A stretch of DNA of 6,177 bases from Alphaproteobacteria bacterium (GCA_028869725.1 JAGWRJ010000698.1:1-6177); one strand, 5' to 3'. Positions 1-5,967 are shown, numbered from the stretch's first letter. The notes: generated from the sequence alone by a model not told the origin. A program made the numbers and translations.

Positions 1-1
1 C

Positions 2-97
2 AGTGTCATGCGAACGCATTCAGAGGCCGAGTTAGAGCAAACGGCGACAGCCTTTGGAGCCATCGCGCGATTGATTGATCGGCGCGTGGACCAATGA
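2..97 (+). CDS. C-terminal tail of a possible class III aminotransferase (partial)
   Basis: The window begins inside an open frame that runs 31 codons to a TGA at 95-97. The readable tail contains MRTHSEAELEQTATAFGAIA followed by a basic end. An HS/HT-x-(A/E)-(D/E)-(L/I)-(E/D)-x-T-x-x-A-F pattern near the end of the protein is typical of the last helix of PLP-dependent class III aminotransferases, including the glutamate-1-semialdehyde aminomutase type. The PLP lysine and the rest of the protein lie outside the window, so the family call rests on this tail alone. The next gene starts 73 bp downstream on the same strand, so the two could share a transcript. Other helical C-termini could look alike; only the frame itself is reasonably sure. 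Confidence 0.5.
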   Translation, partial: SVMRTHSEAELEQTATAFGAIARLIDRRVDQ

Positions 98-170
98 GAC
101 TTAGCAAGATTGATAATGTCGCGGCACCTGTTAACGGCACCGCTCGATTCTGCAATACTGAGGAGCCCTC

Positions 171-1139
171 ATGAGCTGCCCCGACATCCAAAAATTGCCG
201 CATTCCCTGCACGGCCTGGACGGGCCTGAAGCTTTCCTGGCAGCACTTGCGACCGCAGGAGTCAACCTGGATGAGGTGTTGGCAACTTGCATCAAGCCCA
301 GTTCTGAAACAGGAATCCTGCTTGGAGGCTCGCTATCGGAAGGCGTTGGTAACGCATCCTCTGACGTCGATCTTGTCGTGCTTCTGGAATCGGAGAGCGA
401 ACTCAGACCCGACTGCGATGGGCTCATCATACGTGCCGGGCGCTCGGTTGAACTTCTTCTCTATCGCAAAGGTATCGAAATCAACCTGGAAGTCTATGTT
501 CGCAAGGATGTGGAAGAACTAATGAGTGCATTCCTGTCCTTTGCGCCTGCATTGTACAACCCATCCGATGTCGAACAGATCCCCATACTTCAGCCATTCG
601 ACATTCGATTCCTGCATCGCTTACGTACCGGCTGGCCCTTGAAGGGATTACGTCGCATCGAGATGTGGCGCGATGAATTCATGGTGGATTTGCTTGGCAC
701 CTATCTGGCAGTCTTTCATTACAATGGGTTCTGTGACCTTTTTGAAGACGCTGTTGCCATGGCGCGGGACCTACCTGAAGCCGGGGTGTTTGTGGGACGG
801 AGAGGCGCTGAACAAGCCATGCTATCATTGCTGGCAAAATCTGGATTCACCAGCCCCAACACGAAGTGGCTCCTTCATTGGAGCGCGCTGGCTCGGCGTC
901 AGTATCCGGCCACGCTTCTGGATGCTGGACGGTCGCTTTTGCTCGATGCCGTCGATGATGACGAGGTACAAAATTTCCTGCATCGGTTGTTCGAGTTCGG
1001 GCAGAACGTGTTGGGGGTGTTACGCCAAGATCCTGAGTTGCGCCGTGCAACCGATTTCTTGCGTACGCAGATTGCTTATGTGGCGTATGAGCCAGAAGCT
1101 ATGGCGTCTAACATGCCAATCCGCAGCTTGGGAGCCTAG
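171..1139 (+). CDS. Nucleotidyltransferase-domain protein (pol-beta fold), 322 aa
   Basis: The active-site signature of the minimal nucleotidyltransferase superfamily is clear. GGS lies at residues 52-54, followed by NASSDVDLVVL with the two metal-binding aspartates at D65 and D67. A plausible third carboxylate is E107, in the hydrophobic strand INLEVYV. Such enzymes transfer an NMP group to a small molecule, protein or RNA; the substrate cannot be read here. Residues 160-300 are mostly helical and carry SGFTSPNTKWLLHW (about 224-237). An asparagine followed closely by K-W is often seen in the helical C-terminal half of stand-alone nucleotidyltransferases. No signal peptide or membrane segment is visible, so it is probably cytosolic. 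The start is supported by AGGAG at 161-165, six bases before ATG. It follows a possible aminotransferase gene, which could mean a small biosynthetic unit, but that is inference. Antitoxin-type (MNT) nucleotidyltransferases are usually much shorter, so that role is unlikely. Confidence 0.8.
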   Translation: MSCPDIQKLPHSLHGLDGPEAFLAALATAGVNLDEVLATCIKPSSETGILLGGSLSEGVGNASSDVDLVVLLESESELRPDCDGLIIRAGRSVELLLYRKGIEINLEVYVRKDVEELMSAFLSFAPALYNPSDVEQIPILQPFDIRFLHRLRTGWPLKGLRRIEMWRDEFMVDLLGTYLAVFHYNGFCDLFEDAVAMARDLPEAGVFVGRRGAEQAMLSLLAKSGFTSPNTKWLLHWSALARRQYPATLLDAGRSLLLDAVDDDEVQNFLHRLFEFGQNVLGVLRQDPELRRATDFLRTQIAYVAYEPEAMASNMPIRSLGA

Positions 1140-1197
1140 CGTGATGCTCTGCGGTAGAAATGTCAGTTAGTATAAGCTTGTCTTAAGTGGGACCGAC

Positions 1198-4100
1198 ATG
1201 AAGCATTCCAGCATTGTTGTTGCCTGCAGCCTGTCGCTGTCGCTGCTCATAGGCATGGCGCACGCAACCGCAGCACCTGCCCGTGCCGCCCCCTTCCAGA
1301 ACCTCGCATTCCGCAACCTAGGCCCGTCCATTATGGGTGGCCGGGTCGCCTCGGTAGTGGGCATTCCAGGGAATCCCAAGGTTTACTACGTGGGTGCGGC
1401 CAGCGGCGGGGTATGGAAATCCACTGATGGTGGGTATCAATGGAAAGCGATATTCACCCATGAACCGACCGCTTCCATCAGCGACGTTGTGCTCGACCCA
1501 TCCAATCCGAATATCGTGTGGGTGGCGACCGGCGAAGTAAACATCCGAAATGATGTGCTAAGCGGCGCGGGTCTGTATCGATCCAAGGACGCTGGCAAGA
1601 CCTGGACCCTCATGGGCTTCAAGGATGCGGGCAACATCTCCAAAGTGGTGGTTGATCCGCACGACAGCAATATCGTGTGGGTGGCAGTGCTGGGTCACGT
1701 CTGGGGTCCGAATGCCGAGCGAGGGGTGTTCAAGACCTCCGATGGCGGCAAGACGTGGAAAAAGGTGCTGTTTATCAATAGCCACACCGGCGCTATTGAC
1801 CTCACCACGGACGGCGCCAACTCACAGGTACTGTTCGCTGCCATGTGGCAGGCCCAGCGCTATCCGTGGAAGCTTGAGGAAGGCGGACGCAGTAGCGGAC
1901 TGTGGCGCTCCACGGACGGCGGCGACACCTGGACCAAACTGAGCAATGGCATCCCCAAGCCACCGCTCGGACGCATCGCCGTCGCCGTAGCACCGAGCAA
2001 CCCGCATCATGTGTACGCCTTGATCGAGACCCGTCCCGGACACGGGCTGTTGTTCGGTTCCCATGATCTAGGCAGCCACTGGCAGCAGATAAGCGATAAC
2101 TACGCGCTCGACGTTCGTCCATTCTATTTCTCGCATGTTTACGTCGGACAACATGACGAAAACGAGTTGTACTTTACTTCTTTGTTCCTAATGAAATCAG
2201 ATGATGGCGGACACACCTCTCGCCCGATAGATTACGGCGTGCATACGGACCATCACGCCTTTTGGCAGGACCCCACTAATCCAAGCCGCATGATCGATGG
2301 AGAAGACGCCGGAGTATACATAAGTTTGGATGCCGGCGCGCACTGGCGCTTTGTGGATACCCTCCCCATTGAGCAGTTCTATCAGGTGGCCGCGGACAGC
2401 AACCAACCATATAACCTGTGCGGCGGATTGCAGGATGGTGAAGGCTGGTGCGGACCTTCCGTTCCGCCGCCCACGCACCTGCCGTTCTACAAAAAGGTGA
2501 TAGATCAATATTGGTTCTATATTCCTCTGGGTGATGGTCAATATCTCGTCCCCGCGCCCACCGACCCCAATATTATTTACGCAGACGGCCAGGGCGGCCA
2601 TATCGTCCGCTACAACGTCGCAAAACGCATTCAGACCAATATTCGGCCATATAGCGCATTGGCCAGCACCGAAAGCAAGGACCGCAAATACCGCTTCAAC
2701 TGGACTGCGCCGATTGTCGTGTCCCCCACCTCGGCCAAAACTGTCTACCTCGGAGGCGATGTCGTTTTTAAATCATCTGATGCCGGGCAAAGCTGGACGA
2801 TCATCAGCCCCGACCTGACGCGCAATGACAAGGCCAAGCAGGGCTACTCGGGCGGTCCGGTAAACCTCGACATCTCGGGCGCCGAAACTTACGACACCCT
2901 TTTGTCACTTGAACTTGCACCGACGGATCAAAAAGTCATGTGGGCAGGCAGCGACGACGGCCTGGTCCATGTGACGCGCGACGGTGGACAGCATTGGGAC
3001 TTGGTGACACCACCCGGGGCGCCCAGATGGGGACGTGTGTTCAAGATAGGAGTGTCGCCATTCGATGCTGGTACCGCATACGTGGCCTTTGACAACCATG
3101 AAATGGATGACCGCAAGCCGTATGTATATGAAACCAACGACTACGGTAAATCCTGGCACAGCATAGCCAAAGGATTGCCGCAACAGCCAGTGCTGGTAGT
3201 GCGCGAGGACCCACACTTAAAGGGGTTCTTGATGCTCGGCAATATGACCGGTTTATGGTACTCACAAAACGATGGCAGGACCTGGCAGAAATTGAACGCC
3301 AATTTCCCGACCGCTGCGGTGTTTGACTTGAAATTTGTGCACCACGCGCTTGTGGTGGCGACACATGGTCGTGGCCTGTTTGTGCTGGACAACTTGCGCC
3401 CACTGGAAGAAATGAGCGCCCAGATCGCAAAGCAGAACTTCCACTTGTTTACGCCATCCGTCGGTACGCAATACTCCTTTGCGGTTGGCCGTCACAAACC
3501 TCAAGATGTGTTGATCGATTATTACTTAAAGGACAAGTTACATCGAACGCCTGCAGACAAGGCAGCCAAACGTACGCGGGTCAAAATCGTCGTGACCGAC
3601 GCTGCCGGAGACATCGTCGATACGGGTTTTGGCCCAGAAATGCGCGGCGTCAATGAATTTCGCTGGGACATGTCTTACGCGCCCGCCGTCGCGCTTGCCT
3701 TTGTGCATAAAAAGAAGCCAGGCCATCGTTCTGGGCCGCCGGTTATGCCGGGTACGTACAGGGTGGCCGTCACCGCAGACGGGCAAACCCAGAGCGAAAC
3801 GGTCACGGTGCGCGGTGACCCCAACCGCCTAATCTCGCCGGCTGTTGCCCGCGCGAACTTGGAATTCAGCCTGAAGGTCCGTAACCAGCTGAGCGCATTT
3901 CATGAGATGCTCAATCGTATCACGGCCATGCAAAATAAGCTGAATGCCGTCACGAAATCCTTAGTCCGCCGCCCCGGCAGCCACGACAGGTACGCGGCAC
4001 TCGCTGAACTCGCCCGCGAGCTCAATCAGAAGCTCATGACGATCAAGAACAGCGTGTACAATCCGCTCATTCAACGCAATGTGGTTGAAGATGATTTGCA

Positions 4101-4341
4101 TTTCCCTGCGCGGCTGAACCGTGATCTGCAGGGATTGGGTGTCTCCAATCCTACGCGGGCACCCGACGCCTCCGAACGCACAAAGGCCAATGTGGCTGGG
4201 GCGGAGCTCGACCGCAAGCTGGCGCAATTCAATAACCTGCTTGCCGGCGACGTTGCCCGCTACAACAAAGCGGCACTCGCTGCCGGAGTTGCGACCTTGA
4301 ACGAGGGCGCCCCGGTGAGGGTGTCGGAGGCGCACATATGA
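1198..4341 (+). CDS. Exported sortilin/VPS10-like BNR (Asp-box) beta-propeller protein, 1047 aa
   Basis: The start gives a good signal peptide: K2, a hydrophobic core at about 6-19, and cleavage probably after AHA (23) or ARA (30), so the protein is periplasmic or secreted. Asp boxes (S/T-x-D-x-G-x-x-W) appear at residues 75-82, 129-136, 180-187, 238-245, 288-295, 334-341, 376-383, 526-533, 593-600, 646-653 and 689-696. The sixth ends in Ser instead of Trp, and the eleventh has Asn at the Asp position. Two cysteines at 408 and 418 in a CGGLQDGEGWC segment may form a disulfide. After the propellers comes an Ig-like or FlgD-like section (about 790-872, with FRWDMSYAP and PGTYRVAVTADG), then a helical tail to the end. 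Length and domain order match the bacterial family often labelled glycosyl hydrolase, VPS10 or sortilin-like. Asp boxes are structural, so no sialidase activity should be assumed. A weak ribosome site (AAGTGGGA, 1185-1192) precedes the ATG. The stop lies directly at the edge of the recombinase debris. Confidence 0.9.
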   Translation: MKHSSIVVACSLSLSLLIGMAHATAAPARAAPFQNLAFRNLGPSIMGGRVASVVGIPGNPKVYYVGAASGGVWKSTDGGYQWKAIFTHEPTASISDVVLDPSNPNIVWVATGEVNIRNDVLSGAGLYRSKDAGKTWTLMGFKDAGNISKVVVDPHDSNIVWVAVLGHVWGPNAERGVFKTSDGGKTWKKVLFINSHTGAIDLTTDGANSQVLFAAMWQAQRYPWKLEEGGRSSGLWRSTDGGDTWTKLSNGIPKPPLGRIAVAVAPSNPHHVYALIETRPGHGLLFGSHDLGSHWQQISDNYALDVRPFYFSHVYVGQHDENELYFTSLFLMKSDDGGHTSRPIDYGVHTDHHAFWQDPTNPSRMIDGEDAGVYISLDAGAHWRFVDTLPIEQFYQVAADSNQPYNLCGGLQDGEGWCGPSVPPPTHLPFYKKVIDQYWFYIPLGDGQYLVPAPTDPNIIYADGQGGHIVRYNVAKRIQTNIRPYSALASTESKDRKYRFNWTAPIVVSPTSAKTVYLGGDVVFKSSDAGQSWTIISPDLTRNDKAKQGYSGGPVNLDISGAETYDTLLSLELAPTDQKVMWAGSDDGLVHVTRDGGQHWDLVTPPGAPRWGRVFKIGVSPFDAGTAYVAFDNHEMDDRKPYVYETNDYGKSWHSIAKGLPQQPVLVVREDPHLKGFLMLGNMTGLWYSQNDGRTWQKLNANFPTAAVFDLKFVHHALVVATHGRGLFVLDNLRPLEEMSAQIAKQNFHLFTPSVGTQYSFAVGRHKPQDVLIDYYLKDKLHRTPADKAAKRTRVKIVVTDAAGDIVDTGFGPEMRGVNEFRWDMSYAPAVALAFVHKKKPGHRSGPPVMPGTYRVAVTADGQTQSETVTVRGDPNRLISPAVARANLEFSLKVRNQLSAFHEMLNRITAMQNKLNAVTKSLVRRPGSHDRYAALAELARELNQKLMTIKNSVYNPLIQRNVVEDDLHFPARLNRDLQGLGVSNPTRAPDASERTKANVAGAELDRKLAQFNNLLAGDVARYNKAALAAGVATLNEGAPVRVSEAHI

Positions 4342-4389
4342 GCCGGTTCCTGTAAATCGCAATCCTGCGATCGCCGTCTCAACCGGCTC
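4340..4389. repeat. 9-bp inverted repeat at the end of the propeller gene
   Basis: GAGCCGGTT at 4340-4348 and AACCGGCTC at 4381-4389 are perfect reverse complements separated by 32 bases. The left arm starts inside the TGA stop of the propeller gene, and the right arm lies within the recombinase remnant. No T-run follows, so it is a poor intrinsic terminator. It may be chance, a weak transcript-end hairpin, or a scar of the boundary between chromosome and element. Confidence 0.35.
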
Positions 4390-4816
4390 CATGATGCCAT
4401 CGAGTCCAGTATCGGCGATGTCGACTCCCTCGGACTGAAAGAGCACATCGCCAAGGTCAAACGATTCGCGAACAAACCTGCGCCGACGCCGAGTGCGTTC
4501 AGGCCAGCCTCGGCCTTTCCGGCAACCAAGTCGTCAGCCCCGGCATAATCAGAATGTTCACCCCCACCGCGCGCCAAGGTATGCGGCTGGAAGGCGGCGG
4601 CTACCGCCTCGATCACTTGTGCGCTCTCGTCCAGCGCGTCGAGGTCTCGGACAAGGAAGGCGCATCATCGGGTCGAGATCGGAGCTACTGCGCATTCTGG
4701 TCGCCACTACAGGCGAAAAATCGGCGGTCCCTGACGCTCGCGGTTCTGGACTGAAATGGCGCGCCCTAGGGGAGTCGAACCCATCTTGCCAGGTTGAAAA
4801 TCAGGGTAGTTACTAG
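4369..4816 (+). pseudogene. Decayed C-terminus of a serine (resolvase/invertase) recombinase
   Basis: No single frame is long, but three frames read in order give the C-terminal region typical of large serine recombinases. The first is DRRLNRLHDAIESSIGDVDS then LKEHIAKVK (4369 to about 4460). The second is TIREQTCADAECVQASLG then GMRLEGGGYRLDHLCALVQR and VEVSDKE (about 4462-4658). The third is RIIGSRSELLRILVATTG then SGLKWRALGESNP (4661-4816, TAG at 4814). The first shift lies near 4460. The second is at 4659-4660, where GG stands between the codons for E and R and an intact gene would have a full codon, so one base is lost. The catalytic N-terminal resolvase domain and the zinc-ribbon region are absent, so it is inactive. 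The first frame is in phase with the stop of the upstream propeller gene, showing where foreign sequence starts. The last codons lie inside the 143-bp repeat, as expected for a recombinase gene ending at its own attachment site. Confidence 0.75.
4757..4784 (-). other. tRNA 3'-end-like motif (T-arm plus CCA), copy 1
   Basis: Read on the - strand, this stretch resembles the end of a tRNA. A 5-bp stem (4768-4772 with 4780-4784, one mismatch at 4783) encloses the 7-nt loop TTCGACT, a normal T-loop. It is followed by seven acceptor-like bases, a discriminator G and CCA. No matching 5' acceptor strand, D-arm or canonical anticodon arm is found in the roughly 80 bases where a tRNA would need them, so it is only a tRNA end. 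Integrating elements commonly use and regenerate such ends as attachment sites. Confidence 0.5.
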
Positions 4817-4826
4817 CATTTTCAAC
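4793..4826. other. Nested hairpin in repeat copy 1
   Basis: The outer 9-bp stem pairs 4793-4801 (GTTGAAAAT) with 4818-4826 (ATTTTCAAC). The loop carries an inner stem, TAGT (4807-4810) with ACTA (4812-4815). Copy 2 keeps both stems although the sequence differs, through a G-C to A-T change in the outermost pair of the outer stem and a T-A to G-C change in the outermost pair of the inner stem. This favours a selected structure in DNA or RNA over chance. Confidence 0.6.
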
Positions 4827-4899
4827 GTGCTAGCCAGAGTTCAGGTGTCTAACCTACGCCTATTAGATCAGTCGGGTACAGACGGCGCTGTCTAACCTT

Positions 4900-4976
4900 A
4901 CGGACACCCAGGCGTCCTGTGACGAGGCAGATCACGCGTCCCGCGGCGAAGCATCAATGGGGAAACGCTACACCAA
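4900..4976. repeat. Second repeat block, copy 1, with an internal tandem duplication
   Basis: This block corresponds to 6122-6175. Shared runs include ACGGACAC, AGGCGTCC, GCGTCCCGCGG, GCATCA and CACCAAC. It is 77 bases long against 54 in copy 2. The extra length is explained by an imperfect 24-bp tandem duplication (4912-4935 and 4936-4959, both starting GCGTCC). Only one base separates it from the 143-bp repeat, whereas copy 2 has 82 bases in that place. Confidence 0.6.
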
Positions 4977-5030
4977 CTGTCAGAGACGTCACACCAAGAG
5001 ACGTCACACCAACAGAGACGTCACACCAAC
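4960..5030. repeat. Short tandem repeat (about 17 bp) upstream of the antitoxin gene
   Basis: Three near-identical units occur at 4982-4996, 4997-5013 and 5014-5030, each built on AGAGACGTCACACCA(AC). A diverged fourth unit ends in CTACACCAAC at 4976. Every full unit centres on the palindrome GACGTC. The array ends 55 bases before the antitoxin start. Ribbon-helix-helix antitoxins repress their own operon by binding short palindromic repeats, so an operator role is possible. It could equally be a passive satellite grown from the end of the repeat block. Confidence 0.7.
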
Positions 5031-5059
5031 TTGCCTCTCCGCACAGCTTCGATTACATT
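5031..5059 (+). promoter_or_regulatory. Possible promoter of the toxin-antitoxin operon
   Basis: TTGCCT (5031-5036) and TACATT (5054-5059), 17 bases apart, each match four of six consensus bases of a sigma-70 promoter. They lie directly after the tandem array and 27 bases before the antitoxin ATG. The local sequence from 5048 to 5085 is clearly more AT-rich than its surroundings, as expected near a start of transcription. CATACT (5065-5070) is an alternative -10 without a good -35. The match is weak. Confidence 0.3.
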
Positions 5060-5085
5060 TCAATCATACTGATAAAAAGTGATTT

Positions 5086-5355
5086 ATGGCTACCGACACC
5101 AAAGTTTTGACCGCCCATGTCCCGATCGCTCTCGCGGAGAAGGTGGAGGCAATGGCGTCACGGCTCGAACGCTCGCGTGGTTGGGTGATGAAGCAGGCAC
5201 TCGCCGCGTGGGTTGACCAAGAGGAGGAGCGTCACCGAATGACGCTCGAAGCCCTCGAAGACGTGGACGCTGGCCGTGTGATCGACCATCAAGCCGTGCA
5301 GGCTTGGGCAGATAGTCTCGACTCGGACAAGCCGCTGCCGCCGCCCTCCAAATGA
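5086..5355 (+). CDS. CopG-family ribbon-helix-helix antitoxin (ParD-like), 89 aa
   Basis: The N-terminus has the ribbon-helix-helix layout: a short strand (KVLTAHVP, residues 6-13), helix A (about 15-28, ALAEKVEAMASRLE), a turn (RSRG) and helix B (about 32-46, GWVMKQALAAWVDQ). Residues 47-89 are charged and end in a proline-rich tail, the part that in this family wraps around and neutralises the toxin. The N-terminal dimer binds operator DNA. The gene overlaps the toxin gene by ATGA (5352-5355), the classic arrangement for coupled translation with the antitoxin first. The ribosome site is weak (AAGTGA, 5077-5082, three bases from ATG). No intact recombination gene is nearby, so the pair now stands alone between two repeats. 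The length is normal and no damage is visible. The antitoxin call is firm, while the ParD subfamily name is by resemblance. Confidence 0.88.
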   Translation: MATDTKVLTAHVPIALAEKVEAMASRLERSRGWVMKQALAAWVDQEEERHRMTLEALEDVDAGRVIDHQAVQAWADSLDSDKPLPPPSK

Positions 5356-5648
5356 GGATCAGGTGGACCGGGAAGGCATCCACCGATCTTGTGCGGCTGC
5401 ACGAGCATCTGCGACCTGTTGCGCCCGACGCGGCAGCGCGTGTCGTGCAGCAGCTTGCCCGCGCGCCGGATCGCCTGCCTGACTATCCCCGGATCGGCGA
5501 GAAATTGGAAGCTTACGAACCGCGCGAGGTTCGGCGGATCATCGTCGGCAACTACGAGATACGCTACGAGATCGCGGACGCGACGATATTCATCCTGCGC
5601 CTCTGGCACTGCCGCGAGAACCGCAGCTTCGAGTCGGGCGAGCGATGA
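5352..5648 (+). CDS. RelE/ParE-superfamily toxin, 98 aa
   Basis: The protein begins RIRWTGKASTDLVRLHEHL, with two N-terminal helices (about 8-40), then the family core: PRIGEKLEAYEPREVRRIIV (46-65), YEIRYEI (68-74) and the final strand IFILRLWHCREN (79-90). The R-x-I/V-x-x-x-Y-x-I/M-x-Y pattern and the closing R-L-W-H are typical of ParE-like plasmid-stabilisation toxins. Members of the superfamily act either on DNA gyrase (ParE) or on ribosome-bound mRNA (RelE); the sequence fits ParE better, but the target is inferred. It starts inside the antitoxin stop and has no ribosome site of its own, so translation is probably coupled. It looks intact. Its TGA (5646-5648) overlaps the first recognisable codon of a HigA-like fragment in another frame, so the last residues (SFESGER) may come from a rearrangement junction. 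Confidence 0.88.
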   Translation: MRIRWTGKASTDLVRLHEHLRPVAPDAAARVVQQLARAPDRLPDYPRIGEKLEAYEPREVRRIIVGNYEIRYEIADATIFILRLWHCRENRSFESGER

Positions 5649-5808
5649 TGAGTTCATTCGGCCAATGGCGCTGTGCCAGGGGGTGATTGCCGAGGCGGTG
5701 CGGGTGCAGCTCGAGCATTTCAAAGGGATCTGCAACAACCATCGTAATGGGACGGCGGCGACCCCACTGATCCTTGCGCGTGCGATCGGCAACAGCCCTG
5801 CCTACTAA
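5647..5808 (+). pseudogene. Internal fragment of a HigA-family antitoxin
   Basis: In the frame read from 5647 the translation gives DEFIRPMALCQGVIAEAVRV, then ICNNHRNGTAATPLILARAI and GNSPAY before TAA at 5806. This follows HigA (XRE helix-turn-helix) antitoxins segment by segment: the E-E-F-x-x-P-x-G-L-S-Q start of the DNA-binding domain, the I-x-E-I-x-N recognition region, G-x-T-A-D-T-A-L-R-L-A-R-x-x-G and the S-P-x-(Y/F)-W element. The usual N-terminal HPGE segment, the W-L-N-L-Q that should follow Y, and the C-terminal helix are missing. After TAC the sequence TAACTTACC looks like the WLNL codons with bases lost. No HigB toxin is nearby. The fragment abuts the ParE toxin stop on the left and a recombinase-tail fossil on the right. 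An in-frame ATG at 5665 exists, but a functional product is unlikely. Confidence 0.68.
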
Positions 5809-5897
5809 CTTACCGCGCAGCAGCACTGCTGCGCACCCTCGCAACCGTCTACAGGGGGACATCGGTCGCGTTTGAAGTTCAGAGTGCGGTAATGACA

Positions 5898-5925
5898 TGG
5901 CGCGCCCTAGGGGAGTCGAGCCCCT
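5898..5925 (-). other. tRNA 3'-end-like motif (T-arm plus CCA), copy 2
   Basis: On the - strand the 5-bp stem (5909-5913 with 5921-5925) is perfect here, around the loop CTCGACT. Copy 1 has the more canonical loop TTCGACT but one stem mismatch. The acceptor-like bases and CCA are the same as in copy 1. As in copy 1, no rest of a tRNA is present upstream on the - strand. Confidence 0.45.
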
Positions 5926-5933
5926 CTTGCAAG

Positions 5934-5967
5934 ATTGAAAATCAGCGGAGTGACTCGCATTTTCAAT
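5934..5967. other. Nested hairpin in repeat copy 2
   Basis: The outer stem pairs 5934-5942 (ATTGAAAAT) with 5959-5967 (ATTTTCAAT). The inner stem pairs GAGT (5948-5951) with ACTC (5953-5956). Both are perfect despite sequence differences from copy 1. Two extra pairs (5945-5946 with 5957-5958) can extend the inner stem across a one-base bulge in this copy only. Confidence 0.6.

Larger units (their letters stand above)
4756..4898. repeat. 143-bp direct repeat, copy 1 (putative attachment site)
   Basis: This copy aligns without gaps to 5897-6039. I count 122 identities in 143 positions by eye. The first 23 bases (4756-4778) are identical in both copies and contain the palindromes GGCGCGCC and CCTAGG. 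The block then holds a T-arm-like motif, a nested hairpin (4793-4826), a conserved 20-bp stretch (4836-4855) and a second TGTCTAACCT (4889-4898) that duplicates 4846-4855. It joins the 3' end of the recombinase remnant on its left to the cargo region on its right, the position expected of an att junction. Confidence 0.8.

Noticed and set aside
101..117. A promoter with the -10 box GATAAT before the nucleotidyltransferase gene.
   Set aside because: The -10 is good, but no reasonable -35 lies 16-18 bases upstream (only GACCAA), so I do not list it.
1171..1187. A promoter with TATAAG before the propeller gene.
   Set aside because: No supporting -35 at the right distance; too weak to call, although a separate promoter in this 58-bp gap cannot be excluded.
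2197..2601. Minus-strand open frames of over 100 codons inside the propeller gene (also near 3041-3430 and 3961-4446).
   Set aside because: They are antisense to a well-supported gene, show no recognisable domains, and are expected in this base composition.
4340..4389. A rho-independent terminator after the propeller gene.
   Set aside because: The inverted repeat has a 32-base loop and no T-tract, so I list it only as a repeat.
4493..4816. A 107-aa free-standing gene ending in the repeat.
   Set aside because: Its first half is arginine/proline-rich out-of-frame translation. Only its end matches the recombinase tail, as the third frame of the decayed gene.
4757..4835. A complete tRNA on the - strand.
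   Set aside because: Only the T-arm and CCA end fit. No acceptor 5' strand complementary to the seven 3' bases, no D-arm and no proper 5-bp/7-nt anticodon arm are present in either copy.
4846..4898. Integron attC-like core sites: GTCTAAC fits the RYYYAAC consensus and occurs twice in each repeat.
   Set aside because: Both boxes have the same orientation and I find no GTTRRRY partner at the spacing an attC hairpin needs. The adjacent recombinase remnant is of the serine type, not an integron tyrosine integrase.
5389..5808. A 139-codon open frame overlapping the toxin gene.
   Set aside because: Its first two thirds are the toxin gene read in another frame. Only the last part, from 5647, shows family similarity (HigA fragment), so it was annotated as a fragment only.
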